Part shown: piece by piece, positions 7,557-15,528 of the stretch
Layout of the letters: each line of letters opens with the position of its first letter
Numbering within the stretch: position 1 is the stretch's first letter
Origin: JAITVB01 sp031553805
Lineage (GTDB): Bacteria; Bacteroidota; Bacteroidia; Bacteroidales; Rikenellaceae
Direction of reading: 5' to 3'
NCBI GenBank assembly: GCA_031553805.1
Contig: JAVBLC010000003.1
Coordinates: forward strand, 19,362 to 83,361
Length of the DNA stretch: 64,000 nt
Program-made: the position numbers and the translations under genes
Notes under the pieces: generated by a model
The model's input: only the letters and a program-made list of their open reading frames with translations
Told to the model about the DNA's origin: nothing
Databases searched by the model: none

Positions 7557-8429
7557 ATGAAAGGAATCGTCCTGGCGGGCGGTGCCGGCACACGCCTGTA
7601 TCCCGTCACCAAGGGAGTGTCGAAGCAACTGCTGCCCATCTACGACAAACCGATGATCTATTACCCGATCTCGGTGCTGATGCTGGCCGGTATCCGCGAG
7701 ATCCTGGTCATCTCGACCCCGGCCGACCTGCCGGCTTTTCGCCGCCTGCTGGGCGACGGGAGCGACTTCGGGGTGCGGTTTGAATATGCCGAACAACCTT
7801 CGCCCGACGGACTGGCCCAAGCTTTTTTGATCGGCGAGGAGTTTATCGGCGCCGACCCGGTAGCTTTGGTTTTGGGCGATAACCTTTTTTACGGACAAGG
7901 ATTTCAAAAAATGTTGGGCGAGTGCGTGAGGTCGGCTGTCGAGGATGGAATTTCTTCCGTTTTCGCGTACGCCGTGCGTGATCCCGAACGTTACGGGATC
8001 ATCGAACTCGACGCCGACGGCCGTCCTGTGGGCATCGAGGAAAAACCCACGCAACCCAAATCGAACTGGGCCATTCCGGGGTTGTATTTTTACACCAACG
8101 ACGTGATTGAAGTGGCCAAAGGTATTCGTCCCTCGGCCCGCGGCGAATTGGAAATCACCTCGGTCAACGAATGGTATATGCAGGCGCGTGCCCTGCGCGT
8201 GCAAACCCTCAGCCGCGGTTTTGCCTGGCTCGACACCGGCACCCACGACTCGCTCTCCGAAGCCTCGGTCTTCATCGAAGCCATCGAAAAACGCCAGGGA
8301 ATGAAGATCGCCGCACTCGAAGAGATTGCATTCAACAAAGGGTGGATCACCGTCGGAAAGTTGCGCGAAGTCGCTGCCCCGATGGCCAATAACGGCTATG
8401 GTCAATATCTTCTTAATCTGCTGAAATAA
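7557..8429 (+). CDS. rfbA: Glucose-1-phosphate thymidylyltransferase
   Basis: The enzyme makes dTDP-glucose from dTTP and glucose-1-phosphate, the first step to dTDP-L-rhamnose. The 290-residue length is standard for RfbA. Visible hallmarks are the nucleotide-binding start MKGIVLAGGAGTRLYP, the KGVSKQLLPIYDKPMIYYP segment, the metal and product-binding VLGDNLFYG, EKPTQPKSNWAIPGLYFY and GFAWLDTGTHDSL. It is followed by rfbB after seven bases, which indicates one operon. rfbC lies 3.7 kb away and no rfbD (reductase) is present in the window, so the pathway is split. Confidence 0.96.
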   Translation: MKGIVLAGGAGTRLYPVTKGVSKQLLPIYDKPMIYYPISVLMLAGIREILVISTPADLPAFRRLLGDGSDFGVRFEYAEQPSPDGLAQAFLIGEEFIGADPVALVLGDNLFYGQGFQKMLGECVRSAVEDGISSVFAYAVRDPERYGIIELDADGRPVGIEEKPTQPKSNWAIPGLYFYTNDVIEVAKGIRPSARGELEITSVNEWYMQARALRVQTLSRGFAWLDTGTHDSLSEASVFIEAIEKRQGMKIAALEEIAFNKGWITVGKLREVAAPMANNGYGQYLLNLLK

Positions 8430-8436
8430 AGCGAAT

Positions 8437-9432
8437 ATGTCTATTTCGAGAAACATACTGATCACCGGCGGCGCAGGCTTCATCGGCTCGCACGTGGTGA
8501 GGCTTTTCGTGAATAAATACCCGGAATACCATATCTATAACCTCGATGTGCTGACCTACGCCGGCAACCTCGAAAACCTGCGCGACGTTGAGGCTGCGCC
8601 CAATTACACCTTCATCCGCGGCGACATCTGCGACTACGGCCTCGTGCGCCGCATCTTCTCGGACCACGCGATCGACGGCGTTGTCCACCTCGCCGCCGAA
8701 AGCCACGTCGACCGCAGCATCGAAGAACCCTTCGCCTTCGCCCAAACCAACGTAATGGGCACCCTCACGCTCCTGCAGGCGGCCCGCGAGGCCTGGACCG
8801 GCGCGATGGACGGGAAACGCTTTTACCACATCTCGACCGACGAAGTCTACGGTTCGCTCGACGACGGCGGCCTCTTTACTGAAACCACACCCTACGATCC
8901 CCGAAGCCCTTATTCAGCTTCGAAAGCCGCCTCGGACCACTTCGTCCGCGCGTTTTTCAATACCTACGGCCTGCCCGTCGTTCTCTCCAACTGCTCGAAC
9001 AATTTCGGTCCCGGACAATACCCCGAAAAACTGATCCCCCTCTTCATCCAGAACATCGTCGACCGCAAGCCCTTGCCCGTCTACGGGAAAGGCGAAAACA
9101 TCCGCGACTGGCTCTACGTCGAAGACCACGCCCGGGCCATAGATCTGATCTTCCACCGGGGCAGGGCAGGGGAGAGCTACAACGTAGGCGGCCAGAACGA
9201 ATGGAAAAACATAGACCTGATCCACCTCCTCATCAAAGAAGTCGACCGTCAATTAGGCCGCCCCGAAGGCGCCAGCCTCGACCTGATCTCCTACGTCACC
9301 GATCGCCCCGGCCACGACCTCCGCTACGCCATAGACCCCACCAAACTCCAAACCGAACTCCATTGGAGCCCCTCCGCCAACTTCGAAGCCAACATAGCCA
9401 CCACCGTCGCCTCATACCTGAAGAAAGCGTAA
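8437..9432 (+). CDS. rfbB: dTDP-glucose 4,6-dehydratase
   Basis: This NAD-dependent short-chain dehydrogenase-type enzyme converts dTDP-glucose to dTDP-4-keto-6-deoxyglucose. The 331 residues show the Rossmann motif ITGGAGFIGSHVV, the VVHLAAESHVDRSI segment, the active-site HISTDEVYGSL, the catalytic YSASKAASDH (Tyr/Lys pair), the SNNFGPGQYPEKLIPLF segment and GENIRDWLYVEDHARAI. All are typical of RmlB. It directly follows rfbA. Its stop at 9432 is only 25 bases from the first hairpin of a long repeated element that separates it from the convergent yebC. Confidence 0.96.
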   Translation: MSISRNILITGGAGFIGSHVVRLFVNKYPEYHIYNLDVLTYAGNLENLRDVEAAPNYTFIRGDICDYGLVRRIFSDHAIDGVVHLAAESHVDRSIEEPFAFAQTNVMGTLTLLQAAREAWTGAMDGKRFYHISTDEVYGSLDDGGLFTETTPYDPRSPYSASKAASDHFVRAFFNTYGLPVVLSNCSNNFGPGQYPEKLIPLFIQNIVDRKPLPVYGKGENIRDWLYVEDHARAIDLIFHRGRAGESYNVGGQNEWKNIDLIHLLIKEVDRQLGRPEGASLDLISYVTDRPGHDLRYAIDPTKLQTELHWSPSANFEANIATTVASYLKKA

Positions 9433-9452
9433 TTCAGTTCGGGGCAGCCTCT

Positions 9453-9710
9453 GACTGCCGCTTTTTATAAAAAGCGGCACCAAAAATTTTTCTGGAAAAC
9501 TTCGTTTTCCCTGGTTTATCTTGCTCGGACTCAATAAGGGTTTTAGAAAAGGGAAAGACCCATTTCCTGTAACAGGATCGAAATCTCGATCGTTACGTCG
9601 GAAATGGGTCTTTCCCTTTTCTAAAACCCTTACTCAATCTAAGTAAAGTAAGTCAAGAGAAACGAAGTTTCTCAGAAAAGTTTTTGAGGCACTTTTTACA
9701 AAAAGTGCCA
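9453..9710. repeat. Five-hairpin quasi-palindromic element, copy 1
   Basis: About 258 bases organised symmetrically: hairpin H1 at 9457-9478, H2 at 9494-9510, a 33-bp inverted repeat (9535-9567 with 9600-9632) around a 32-base core (9568-9599), H3 at 9657-9673, and H4 at 9688-9709. H1 resembles H4 and H2 resembles H3 in inverted orientation, so the whole unit is one large imperfect palindrome. It fills the gap between the convergent genes rfbB and yebC and so may act as a bidirectional terminator. A second copy is at 26899-27157, with its core in the opposite orientation. Confidence 0.9.
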
Positions 9711-9733
9711 GTCGAAGCCGCTCCGATCCCGGG

Positions 9734-10450
9734 TTATGCTTCTTTCATGTTATGGAAGACGTTGGTTATGTCTTCGTCGTCTTCGAATTTATCGATTAGT
9801 TTTTCGATTGAGGCTCGTTGTTCTTCGGTGACCTCTTTGGTATCCAGGGGGAGTCGGACGAATTCGCTGGTAGTAATTTCGTATCCTTTTTCCTCGAGAA
9901 ATTTTTGGATTTTGCCGTATGATTCGAAGGTGCCATAGATGATGACTTCGTCTTCTTCGGCGAATACTTCTTCGGCGCCGTAGTCGATGAGTTCGAGTTC
10001 GAGTTCATCGATGTCGAGGTCGGCGGGTTTGGTGATTTTGAAGAAGCATTTGCGGTCGAAGAGGAAATCGAGGCTGCCGCTGGTGCCGAGTGATCCGCCG
10101 TGTTTTGTAAAGTAGCTGCGGACGTTGGCCACGGTGCGGGTGTTGTTGTCGGTGGCCGCTTCGACGACGATGGCGATACCGTAGGGGCCGTAGCCTTCGT
10201 AGGTGATCTCCTTGTAGTCGGCGGCTTCCTGTCCCGACGCCTTTTTGATGGCGCGTTCGACGTTTTCTTTGGGCATATTGGCCGCTTTGGCGTTGGCGAA
10301 GCAGGCGCGCAGGGCGGGGTTGTTATCGGGGTCGGGGCCGCCGGCCTTGACGGCGATGGCGATTTGTTTTCCGATTTTGGTGAAGGTGCGGGCCATGTTG
10401 CTCCACCTTTTCATTTTGGTCGCTTTGCGGTATTCAAAAGCTCTTCCCAT
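9734..10450 (-). CDS. yebC: YebC/PmpR family protein
   Basis: The 238-residue protein starts MGRAFEYRKATKMKRWSNMART, as Bacteroidetes YebC proteins do, and carries the family signatures NMPKENVERAIKKASG, YEGYGPYGIAIVVEAATDNNTRT and the GGSLGTSGSLDFLFDRK segment. The family was long described as transcriptional regulators; members have also been tied to relieving ribosome stalling, so either role is possible. The gene lies 18 bases after fumarase on the same strand and is probably co-transcribed with it. The AT-richer third codon positions near the 3' end are the only oddity. Confidence 0.94.
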   Translation of the reverse strand: MGRAFEYRKATKMKRWSNMARTFTKIGKQIAIAVKAGGPDPDNNPALRACFANAKAANMPKENVERAIKKASGQEAADYKEITYEGYGPYGIAIVVEAATDNNTRTVANVRSYFTKHGGSLGTSGSLDFLFDRKCFFKITKPADLDIDELELELIDYGAEEVFAEEDEVIIYGTFESYGKIQKFLEEKGYEITTSEFVRLPLDTKEVTEEQRASIEKLIDKFEDDEDITNVFHNMKEA

Positions 10451-10468
10451 GGTATCTCGATTTACGGT

Positions 10469-12073
10469 TTATAATGCTGCGAAAAAGTCGTTACCCTTGT
10501 CATCGACGATGATGAATGCGGGGAAATTCTCGACGTAGATCTTGCGGACGGCTTCCATACCGAGTTCGGGGAAATCGACCACTTCGACCGATTTGATGCT
10601 GTCCTTGGCCAGAATGGCGGCGGGGCCACCGATCGAGCCGAGGTAGAAGCCCCCGTGCTTTTGGCAGGCGTCGGTGACGCCTTTGGTGCGGTTGCCCTTG
10701 GCGACCATCACCATCGATCCGCCGAGGCTTTGGAACAGGTCTACATACGAGTCCATGCGGCCTGCGGTTGTCGGCCCGAAGCTGCCCGAAGGCATCCCTT
10801 TCGGGGTTTTGGCCGGGCCGGCGTAGTAGACCGGATGCTTTTTGAAATAGTCGGGCATCGGCTGGCCTTCGTCGATCATTTTTTTGATCTGGGCGTGGGC
10901 GATGTCGCGGGCCACGATCAGCGTACCCTTGAGGTTCAGGCGGGTCTTGATCGGGTATTTGGTCAGCTCTTTGAGCAGATGGTCCATCCCGAGGTCCATG
11001 TCGATCTCGACGGCCGGTTTCATGTTGGGCGCGGTTGCCGGGAGGAAACGCGCGGGATTCTTTTCGAGTTGTTCGAGGAAAATACCCTCTTCGGTGATTT
11101 TACCTTTAATATTACGGTCGGCGCTGCAACTGACGCCAATCCCCACCGGGCACGAAGCCGCGTGGCGGGGCAGGCGGATCACCCGCACGTCATGCACCAG
11201 GTACTTGCCGCCGAACTGTTCGCCGACGCCGCTCTCCTGGCAAATCTTTTGGATCTTGGCTTCCCATTCCACGTCGCGGAACGCTTGGCCGCCTTCGTTG
11301 CCGCACGTGGGCAGGTGGTCGAGGTATCCGGCCGACGCTTTTTTTACCGTCGCCAGACACGCTTCGGCCGAGGTGCCGCCGATTACCACCGCCAGGTGGT
11401 AGGGCGGGCAGGCGCTTGTTCCGAGGTCTTTAATTTTTTCCTTGATAAACTTGCTCAGCGACTCTTCGTTCAGCAGCGCCTTGGTCTGCTGGTAGAGGAA
11501 CGTTTTGTTGCCCGATCCGCCGCCTTTGGTCAGGAACAGGAATTCGTACTTGTTGCCTTCCGTGGCGTAGAGGTCGATCTGGGCGGGCAGGTTGGTGCCG
11601 CTGTTCTTCTCGTCGGTCATCGTGAAAGGCACCACCTGCGAGTAGCGCAGGTTACGGTCGCGGTAGGTTTCATAGACGCCGCGGCTCAATGCTTCGGCGT
11701 CGTTGGCGCCTGTGTAGACGTTTTCGCCTTTTTTGCCGATGACGATCGCCGTGCCGGTGTCCTGACAGGTGGGCAGTTCGCCCTCGGCCGACACCACCTG
11801 GTTGACCAGCATTGTGTAGGCTACGAATTTGTCGTTATCGCTCGCTTCCGGATCTTTTAGAATGTCTGCCACCTTTTGCAGGTGCGATGCACGCAGGTAG
11901 AACGACACGTCTGCAAACGCTTCTTTCGAGAGCAACTCCAATCCTTTGGGATCGATTTTGAGGATTTTCCGTCCATCGCATTCGGTGACCGATACGTAGT
12001 CTTTGGTCAGCAGACGGTACTGTGTTTCGTCTTTTTGAAGCGGGAACGGCTCCTGGTATTTGAATTCTGACAT
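10469..12073 (-). CDS. Class I (iron-sulfur) fumarate hydratase
   Basis: This enzyme interconverts fumarate and malate; in gut Bacteroidetes it serves the reductive branch leading to succinate. The 534-residue product (start chosen at MSEFKYQEPF; the open frame runs 11 codons further upstream) has both halves of the family. The alpha part contains LPTCQDTGTAIVIGKKG and GTSACPPYHLAVVIGGTSAE, whose cysteines fit cluster ligands. The beta part contains KTPKGMPSGSFGPTTAGRMD and GNRTKGVTDACQKHGGFYLGSIGG. Its oxygen-labile cluster fits an anaerobic host. yebC follows as a second cistron. A -7 box (TATCTTTG) lies upstream, divergent to rfbC. Confidence 0.94.
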   Translation of the reverse strand: MSEFKYQEPFPLQKDETQYRLLTKDYVSVTECDGRKILKIDPKGLELLSKEAFADVSFYLRASHLQKVADILKDPEASDNDKFVAYTMLVNQVVSAEGELPTCQDTGTAIVIGKKGENVYTGANDAEALSRGVYETYRDRNLRYSQVVPFTMTDEKNSGTNLPAQIDLYATEGNKYEFLFLTKGGGSGNKTFLYQQTKALLNEESLSKFIKEKIKDLGTSACPPYHLAVVIGGTSAEACLATVKKASAGYLDHLPTCGNEGGQAFRDVEWEAKIQKICQESGVGEQFGGKYLVHDVRVIRLPRHAASCPVGIGVSCSADRNIKGKITEEGIFLEQLEKNPARFLPATAPNMKPAVEIDMDLGMDHLLKELTKYPIKTRLNLKGTLIVARDIAHAQIKKMIDEGQPMPDYFKKHPVYYAGPAKTPKGMPSGSFGPTTAGRMDSYVDLFQSLGGSMVMVAKGNRTKGVTDACQKHGGFYLGSIGGPAAILAKDSIKSVEVVDFPELGMEAVRKIYVENFPAFIIVDDKGNDFFAAL

Positions 12074-12093
12074 AACCGTGTTTTTAAGATGGA

Positions 12094-12101
12094 CAAAGAT
12101 A
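12094..12101 (-). promoter_or_regulatory. -7 box of the fumarase-yebC operon
   Basis: The minus strand reads TATCTTTG, 21 bases ahead of the ATG at 12073. No clear -33 TTTG is seen at the expected spacing. It is divergent from the rfbC promoter only 14 bases away. Confidence 0.5.
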
Positions 12102-12114
12102 AGCATTAAAATTT

Positions 12115-12122
12115 TACCTTTG
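12115..12122 (+). promoter_or_regulatory. -7 box of rfbC
   Basis: TACCTTTG lies 20 bases before the rfbC ATG at 12142. The -33 element is weak. Together with the fumarase box at 12094 it forms a compact divergent promoter. Confidence 0.5.
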
Positions 12123-12141
12123 TATGAAAATTCACTGATTT

Positions 12142-12684
12142 ATGAAAGTCACCCCCCTCGCCCTGCCGGGCCTGCTGCTGTTCGAGCCCGAGGTGTTTAG
12201 CGACGCCCGGGGCCGTTTTATGGAAACTTTCCGCGCCGACTTTCTCGAAGAGCAGCTCGGTTGCCGCCTGGTGCAGGAGAACGAATCGACCTCGTCCCGC
12301 GGCGTGATCCGCGGTCTCCATTTCCAGCGCGGGGCGTCGGCCCAGGGCAAGTTGGTACGGGTCGTTGCCGGCGAAGTTCTGGACGTGGCTCTCGACTTGC
12401 GGCCCGGTTCGCCTACTTACGGGCAACACCTCGCCGTCCTGCTGAATAGCGAAACGCCCTGCTGGCTCTGGATCCCGCGCGGCTTTGCCCATGGTTTTGC
12501 GGTGCATTCCGAACAGGCAATTTTTCAGTATAAATGCGATAATTACTACGATCCGGCCGCCGAAGGCGGCATCCGCTGGAATGATCCCGCCCTGGCCATC
12601 GGGTGGGGGATAGCCGCCCCTGTCGTTTCTGACAAAGACGCCTCCCTGCCCCTGTATGCCGAATTAGACAGTTTGGCTTTTTAA
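12142..12684 (+). CDS. rfbC: dTDP-4-dehydrorhamnose 3,5-epimerase
   Basis: This cupin-fold enzyme epimerises C3 and C5 of dTDP-4-keto-6-deoxyglucose, the third step to dTDP-rhamnose. The 180-residue protein matches RmlC in length and motifs: DARGRFMETFR, ENESTSSRGVIRGLHFQRG with the catalytic His, GKLVRVVAGEVLDVALDLR, IPRGFAHGFAVHSE and the active-site Tyr in FQYKCDNYYDP. It is monocistronic, divergent from fumarase, and followed by a strong terminator at 12766. It must act with rfbA/rfbB located 3.7 kb upstream on the same strand. Confidence 0.95.
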   Translation: MKVTPLALPGLLLFEPEVFSDARGRFMETFRADFLEEQLGCRLVQENESTSSRGVIRGLHFQRGASAQGKLVRVVAGEVLDVALDLRPGSPTYGQHLAVLLNSETPCWLWIPRGFAHGFAVHSEQAIFQYKCDNYYDPAAEGGIRWNDPALAIGWGIAAPVVSDKDASLPLYAELDSLAF

Positions 12685-12765
12685 CCGTTTTTGATAGTTT
12701 TTGGCGTAGTGATAGGGAGTGTTTATCGAGCGTCGGATTCGGTGATTTCCTGATTTTGTGATCGT

Positions 12766-12813
12766 ATAATCGTGGAGGGATGCCATATAGACATCCCTCC
12801 ACGATTATTTTTT
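12766..12813 (+). terminator. Terminator of rfbC
   Basis: A perfect 17-bp stem (12766-12782 with 12792-12808) has a nine-base AT-rich loop and is followed by a T-run. It is 82 bases beyond the rfbC stop. Confidence 0.85.
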
Positions 12814-13375
12814 GTGCCCGTCGGGGATGAATTCCGGCTGATTTTTCCCGTTTTTGGATTGTTTTGCAGGGTTGTTTATTATTATTTGCAGGGTATTTAT
12901 TTGTGTTTATACTGGCGCTCCAAAATCCGTAAGGGTTGTTTTCTGTCCATAAAATCGTGCTAAGCGTGTCATATTTCGACACTGATAATGATTTAATATT
13001 AAAAGAAAGTACCAATCATACCGGGATTTAGGTAAAAATATTTACCATTTGAGGTAAAAATCGAAAAGAAATTACTTTTGCTCATCCCTAATGGGTAATT
13101 ATATGGGAATTTCTTGAAGTTTTGTATATTTTTTTCTTGAAAGTAGCGTTATTTTCACCGAAGATGGATGTAATTGGTGTGTTTTTGGTAAAAAAGCGCC
13201 ATTCTTTCAGTGTAGTGTAAAAAAACAACACTTCGATAGTCTGATAAATCAGGATATTAGATGATTTTAGAAAAAAAATTACCCGCCCAACTAGTTAAAA
13301 ACTCCCTGAATCCTGTAGTTAATATAAAGGGAAGAATTTGTAAAAGAAAAGGAAAGGAAATAGCAACTGTTTGAA
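12814..13375 (+). other. Long AT-rich upstream region and leader of fimbrial locus A
   Basis: These 562 bases contain no convincing gene. They are much richer in A+T than the flanks. The first 230 bases show no clear element. A promoter lies at 13048-13080, overlapping a 16-bp palindrome (GGTAAAAATATTTACC) at 13031-13046. The region from about 13087 to 13375 would be a 5' untranslated leader of about 290 bases, unusually long, which could hold post-transcriptional control. Confidence 0.6.
13048..13080 (+). promoter_or_regulatory. Promoter of fimbrial locus A
   Basis: There is TTTG at 13048-13051, a 21-base spacer and TACTTTTG at 13073-13080. A perfect 16-bp palindrome at 13031-13046 abuts the -33 box and is placed like an operator. 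Confidence 0.6.
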
Positions 13376-13939
13376 ATGAGAAAGCTGATTCTGTTATTTG
13401 CCGCCGTACTGTTCTCGGGTACCTTGTGTGCGCAACAGGTTGCATTGAAGAATAATCTTGTCTACGACGCAACGCTCACCCCCAACCTGGCCCTCGAGCT
13501 GGGTACGGGGATGAAGACCACCCTCGAACTGGGTGTGGGCTACAACCCATTCGAATTCAATGACGGTAAGCAATGGAAACACTGGCTCGTGCAGCCGGAG
13601 TTTCGCTATTGGTTTTGCGAGCGTTTCAATGGCACCTTCCTGGGCGTTCACGCGCTGGGTGGCGAATACAGTTTCGCCAAGACGAACTGGCCGTTCGCTG
13701 TTTTCGATGATCTGAAAGACTACCGTTACGAAGGCTGGTATGCCGGCGGCGGGGTCAGTGTCGGTTACCAGTGGATACTGAGCAAACGTTGGAGCGTCGA
13801 GGCTACCGTAGGGCTCGGTTATGCACGGGTCTACTACGAAAAATACCGTTGCGAGGGTTGCGCCACCCTGCTCGAAGACGGTCACAAAAACTACTTTGGC
13901 CCCACGAAAGCGGGCGTTTCTTTTGTGTTTTTCTTATAA
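13376..13939 (+). CDS. DUF3575-type outer-membrane beta-barrel protein
   Basis: The 187-residue protein begins with a signal peptide (MRKLILLFAAVLFSGTLCAQQ). It continues as a small beta-barrel with alternating aromatic and polar residues and characteristic segments: ALKNNLVYDATLTPNLALELG, the WKHWLVQPEFRYWFCERFNG stretch and YFGPTKAGVSFVFFL at the C-terminus, ending in Leu after aromatic residues as outer-membrane barrels often do. DUF3575 genes sit at the head of many Bacteroidales fimbrial operons, probably as assembly or anchoring platform components. Here it is four bases from the DUF3868/OmpA gene. In locus B of this window the same two domains are fused in a single polypeptide. Confidence 0.88.
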   Translation: MRKLILLFAAVLFSGTLCAQQVALKNNLVYDATLTPNLALELGTGMKTTLELGVGYNPFEFNDGKQWKHWLVQPEFRYWFCERFNGTFLGVHALGGEYSFAKTNWPFAVFDDLKDYRYEGWYAGGGVSVGYQWILSKRWSVEATVGLGYARVYYEKYRCEGCATLLEDGHKNYFGPTKAGVSFVFFL

Positions 13940-13943
13940 GTAG

Positions 13944-15434
13944 ATGAATATGAAAAAGATATACACACTTCTCGTGTTGTTTTTCCTCACTCTTGGTGCT
14001 TCGGCCCAGGATATGGCATATCAGGGGGCGATCAAATGCACACCCCGCGTGGAGAAAGCCGGCGACCAACTGAAAATAGTGGTCGACATCAAGTTAGACG
14101 ACATCCGCCTGCGCAGCCAGCAGATGCTGGTCCTTACCCCGGTGCTCGAATCGGCCAACGGCGTTGACTCCTACGCCTTTGCCCCGGTCGTTGTGACGGG
14201 CCGGGCTCGCCATCGTGCGCTGACCCGTGCCATGGAATACGGTACTGTTAGGTTTGATAACAAACCTTATGCCATCGTTGTGCGCAAGAACAACACTTAT
14301 CAGGCGGTGACCGTTCCAATGACCGTTCCTTATAAGGAGTGGATGCAGACCGCTTCCTTGATCCTGCTTGAAGACGCCAGCGGTTGCGTGGGTTGCGGCC
14401 ATATCGGCAATCAATATGCACTGCTGACCCCGCTTTTCCCGGCTGTCGAACAACCCAAGCCGGTTGTCGCCTCCCCGACGCTTTACCAGCCGACGTACCG
14501 CCTGAGCTATATCACTCCGCCGGTCGAACCGGTCAAGGAACGCAGCGAAGCATACGTGTGCCGCCTGAATTACGTCGTGGCCCGCTACGAACTGTTGCGT
14601 GATTACAAAGACAACGCCCGCATCCTGAATGAGGTCGACGGCATCATCACCGAGTTGCAACGGAATCCTGACCTGACGATCACGTCGGCTTCGGTGATCG
14701 GTTATGCCTCACCCGAGGGGAATTACAACAGCAACATTACCCTGTCCGAAAACCGTGCCCGCGCATTCCTGAACTACCTGCGCGACCGCTATAACTGGAA
14801 CACCTACAGCATCCACTCCGAAGGCCGCGGCGAAGACTGGCCGGGCCTGCGCGAAGCCGTGATGAGGGCTTCCTACGTGCCCGACCGCGACCAGGTACTC
14901 TCGATCATCGACAACACGATCGACGTTGCTGCGCGCAAACAACGCCTTCAGGCGCTTTCGGGCGGCCGCACCTACCGCTGGTTGCTCGACGAACTCTACC
15001 CGCCGCTGCGCCGCAACGAGTACCGGGTGGCTTACGTGGCCCGCGCGTTCAACATCGAAGAGGCTAAGGCCCTCATCCGGACCAAGCCCCACCTGTTGAG
15101 CCTGAACGAAATGTTCCTGGTGGCCAATACCTATCCCAAGGAAAGCGAGAACTACCGGTACATATTCGACGTGGCGGCCCGCCTCTTCCCGCAGGATCCG
15201 GTGGCCAACCTCAACGCCGGTGCAGTTGAAATCGAAGCCGGGCTTTACGACGCGGCGATCCAGCGCCTGAGCAGGCTTTCGACCGCCGAAGCGTGGAATA
15301 ACCTGGGCGTGGCCTATGTCCACAAAGGCGATCTGGTGAATGCCGAAGCCAATTTTCGCCGAGGTGTTGCCGCCGGTTCGATCGACGCCGCCCAGAACCT
15401 CACCGAACTTGAACGGGTGAAAGCGAGCAGGTAA
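13944..15434 (+). CDS. DUF3868/OmpA-like periplasmic protein with C-terminal TPR-like region
   Basis: This 496-residue exported protein (signal peptide MNMKKIYTLLVLFFLTLGASAQ) starts with a DUF3868-like beta domain (about 23-155: AYQGAIKCTPRVEKAGDQL to KEWMQTASLILLEDAS). A Pro-rich linker leads to an OmpA-like peptidoglycan-binding domain (about 200-330: ITSASVIGYASPEGNYNSNITLSE). The C-terminal region (about 370-496) has a TPR-like helical repeat with AEAWNNLGVAYVHKGDLVNAEANF. The protein could tie the fimbrial platform to the cell wall. It pairs with the DUF3575 barrel just upstream; a fusion of equivalent regions is encoded at 50390. Pilin genes follow after a 94-base gap. Confidence 0.85.
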   Translation: MNMKKIYTLLVLFFLTLGASAQDMAYQGAIKCTPRVEKAGDQLKIVVDIKLDDIRLRSQQMLVLTPVLESANGVDSYAFAPVVVTGRARHRALTRAMEYGTVRFDNKPYAIVVRKNNTYQAVTVPMTVPYKEWMQTASLILLEDASGCVGCGHIGNQYALLTPLFPAVEQPKPVVASPTLYQPTYRLSYITPPVEPVKERSEAYVCRLNYVVARYELLRDYKDNARILNEVDGIITELQRNPDLTITSASVIGYASPEGNYNSNITLSENRARAFLNYLRDRYNWNTYSIHSEGRGEDWPGLREAVMRASYVPDRDQVLSIIDNTIDVAARKQRLQALSGGRTYRWLLDELYPPLRRNEYRVAYVARAFNIEEAKALIRTKPHLLSLNEMFLVANTYPKESENYRYIFDVAARLFPQDPVANLNAGAVEIEAGLYDAAIQRLSRLSTAEAWNNLGVAYVHKGDLVNAEANFRRGVAAGSIDAAQNLTELERVKASR

Positions 15435-15528
15435 CTCCAGCGCAATCTCGAGAAACAATGATCAAACGACATAACAACCAAAGAAACAACCAAAACCTTT
15501 TCACAAATTCTTAATTAACTTTTCTAAC

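Noticed and set aside
7161..8483. Minus-strand open frame opposite the histidine kinase end and rfbA
   Set aside because: It spans two well-supported plus-strand genes and shows no protein features.
9457..9709. CRISPR array interpretation of the repeated hairpins
   Set aside because: The repeats are nested inverted arms, not evenly spaced direct repeats with unique spacers, and no cas genes are present.
10655..11860. Long plus-strand open frame (401 codons) opposite fumarase
   Set aside because: It is an antisense shadow: fumarase on the minus strand has clear family motifs throughout, while this frame has no recognisable protein pattern.
12772..12963. 63-codon open frame starting inside the rfbC terminator
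   Set aside because: The start lies within the terminator stem and the product has no recognisable feature.
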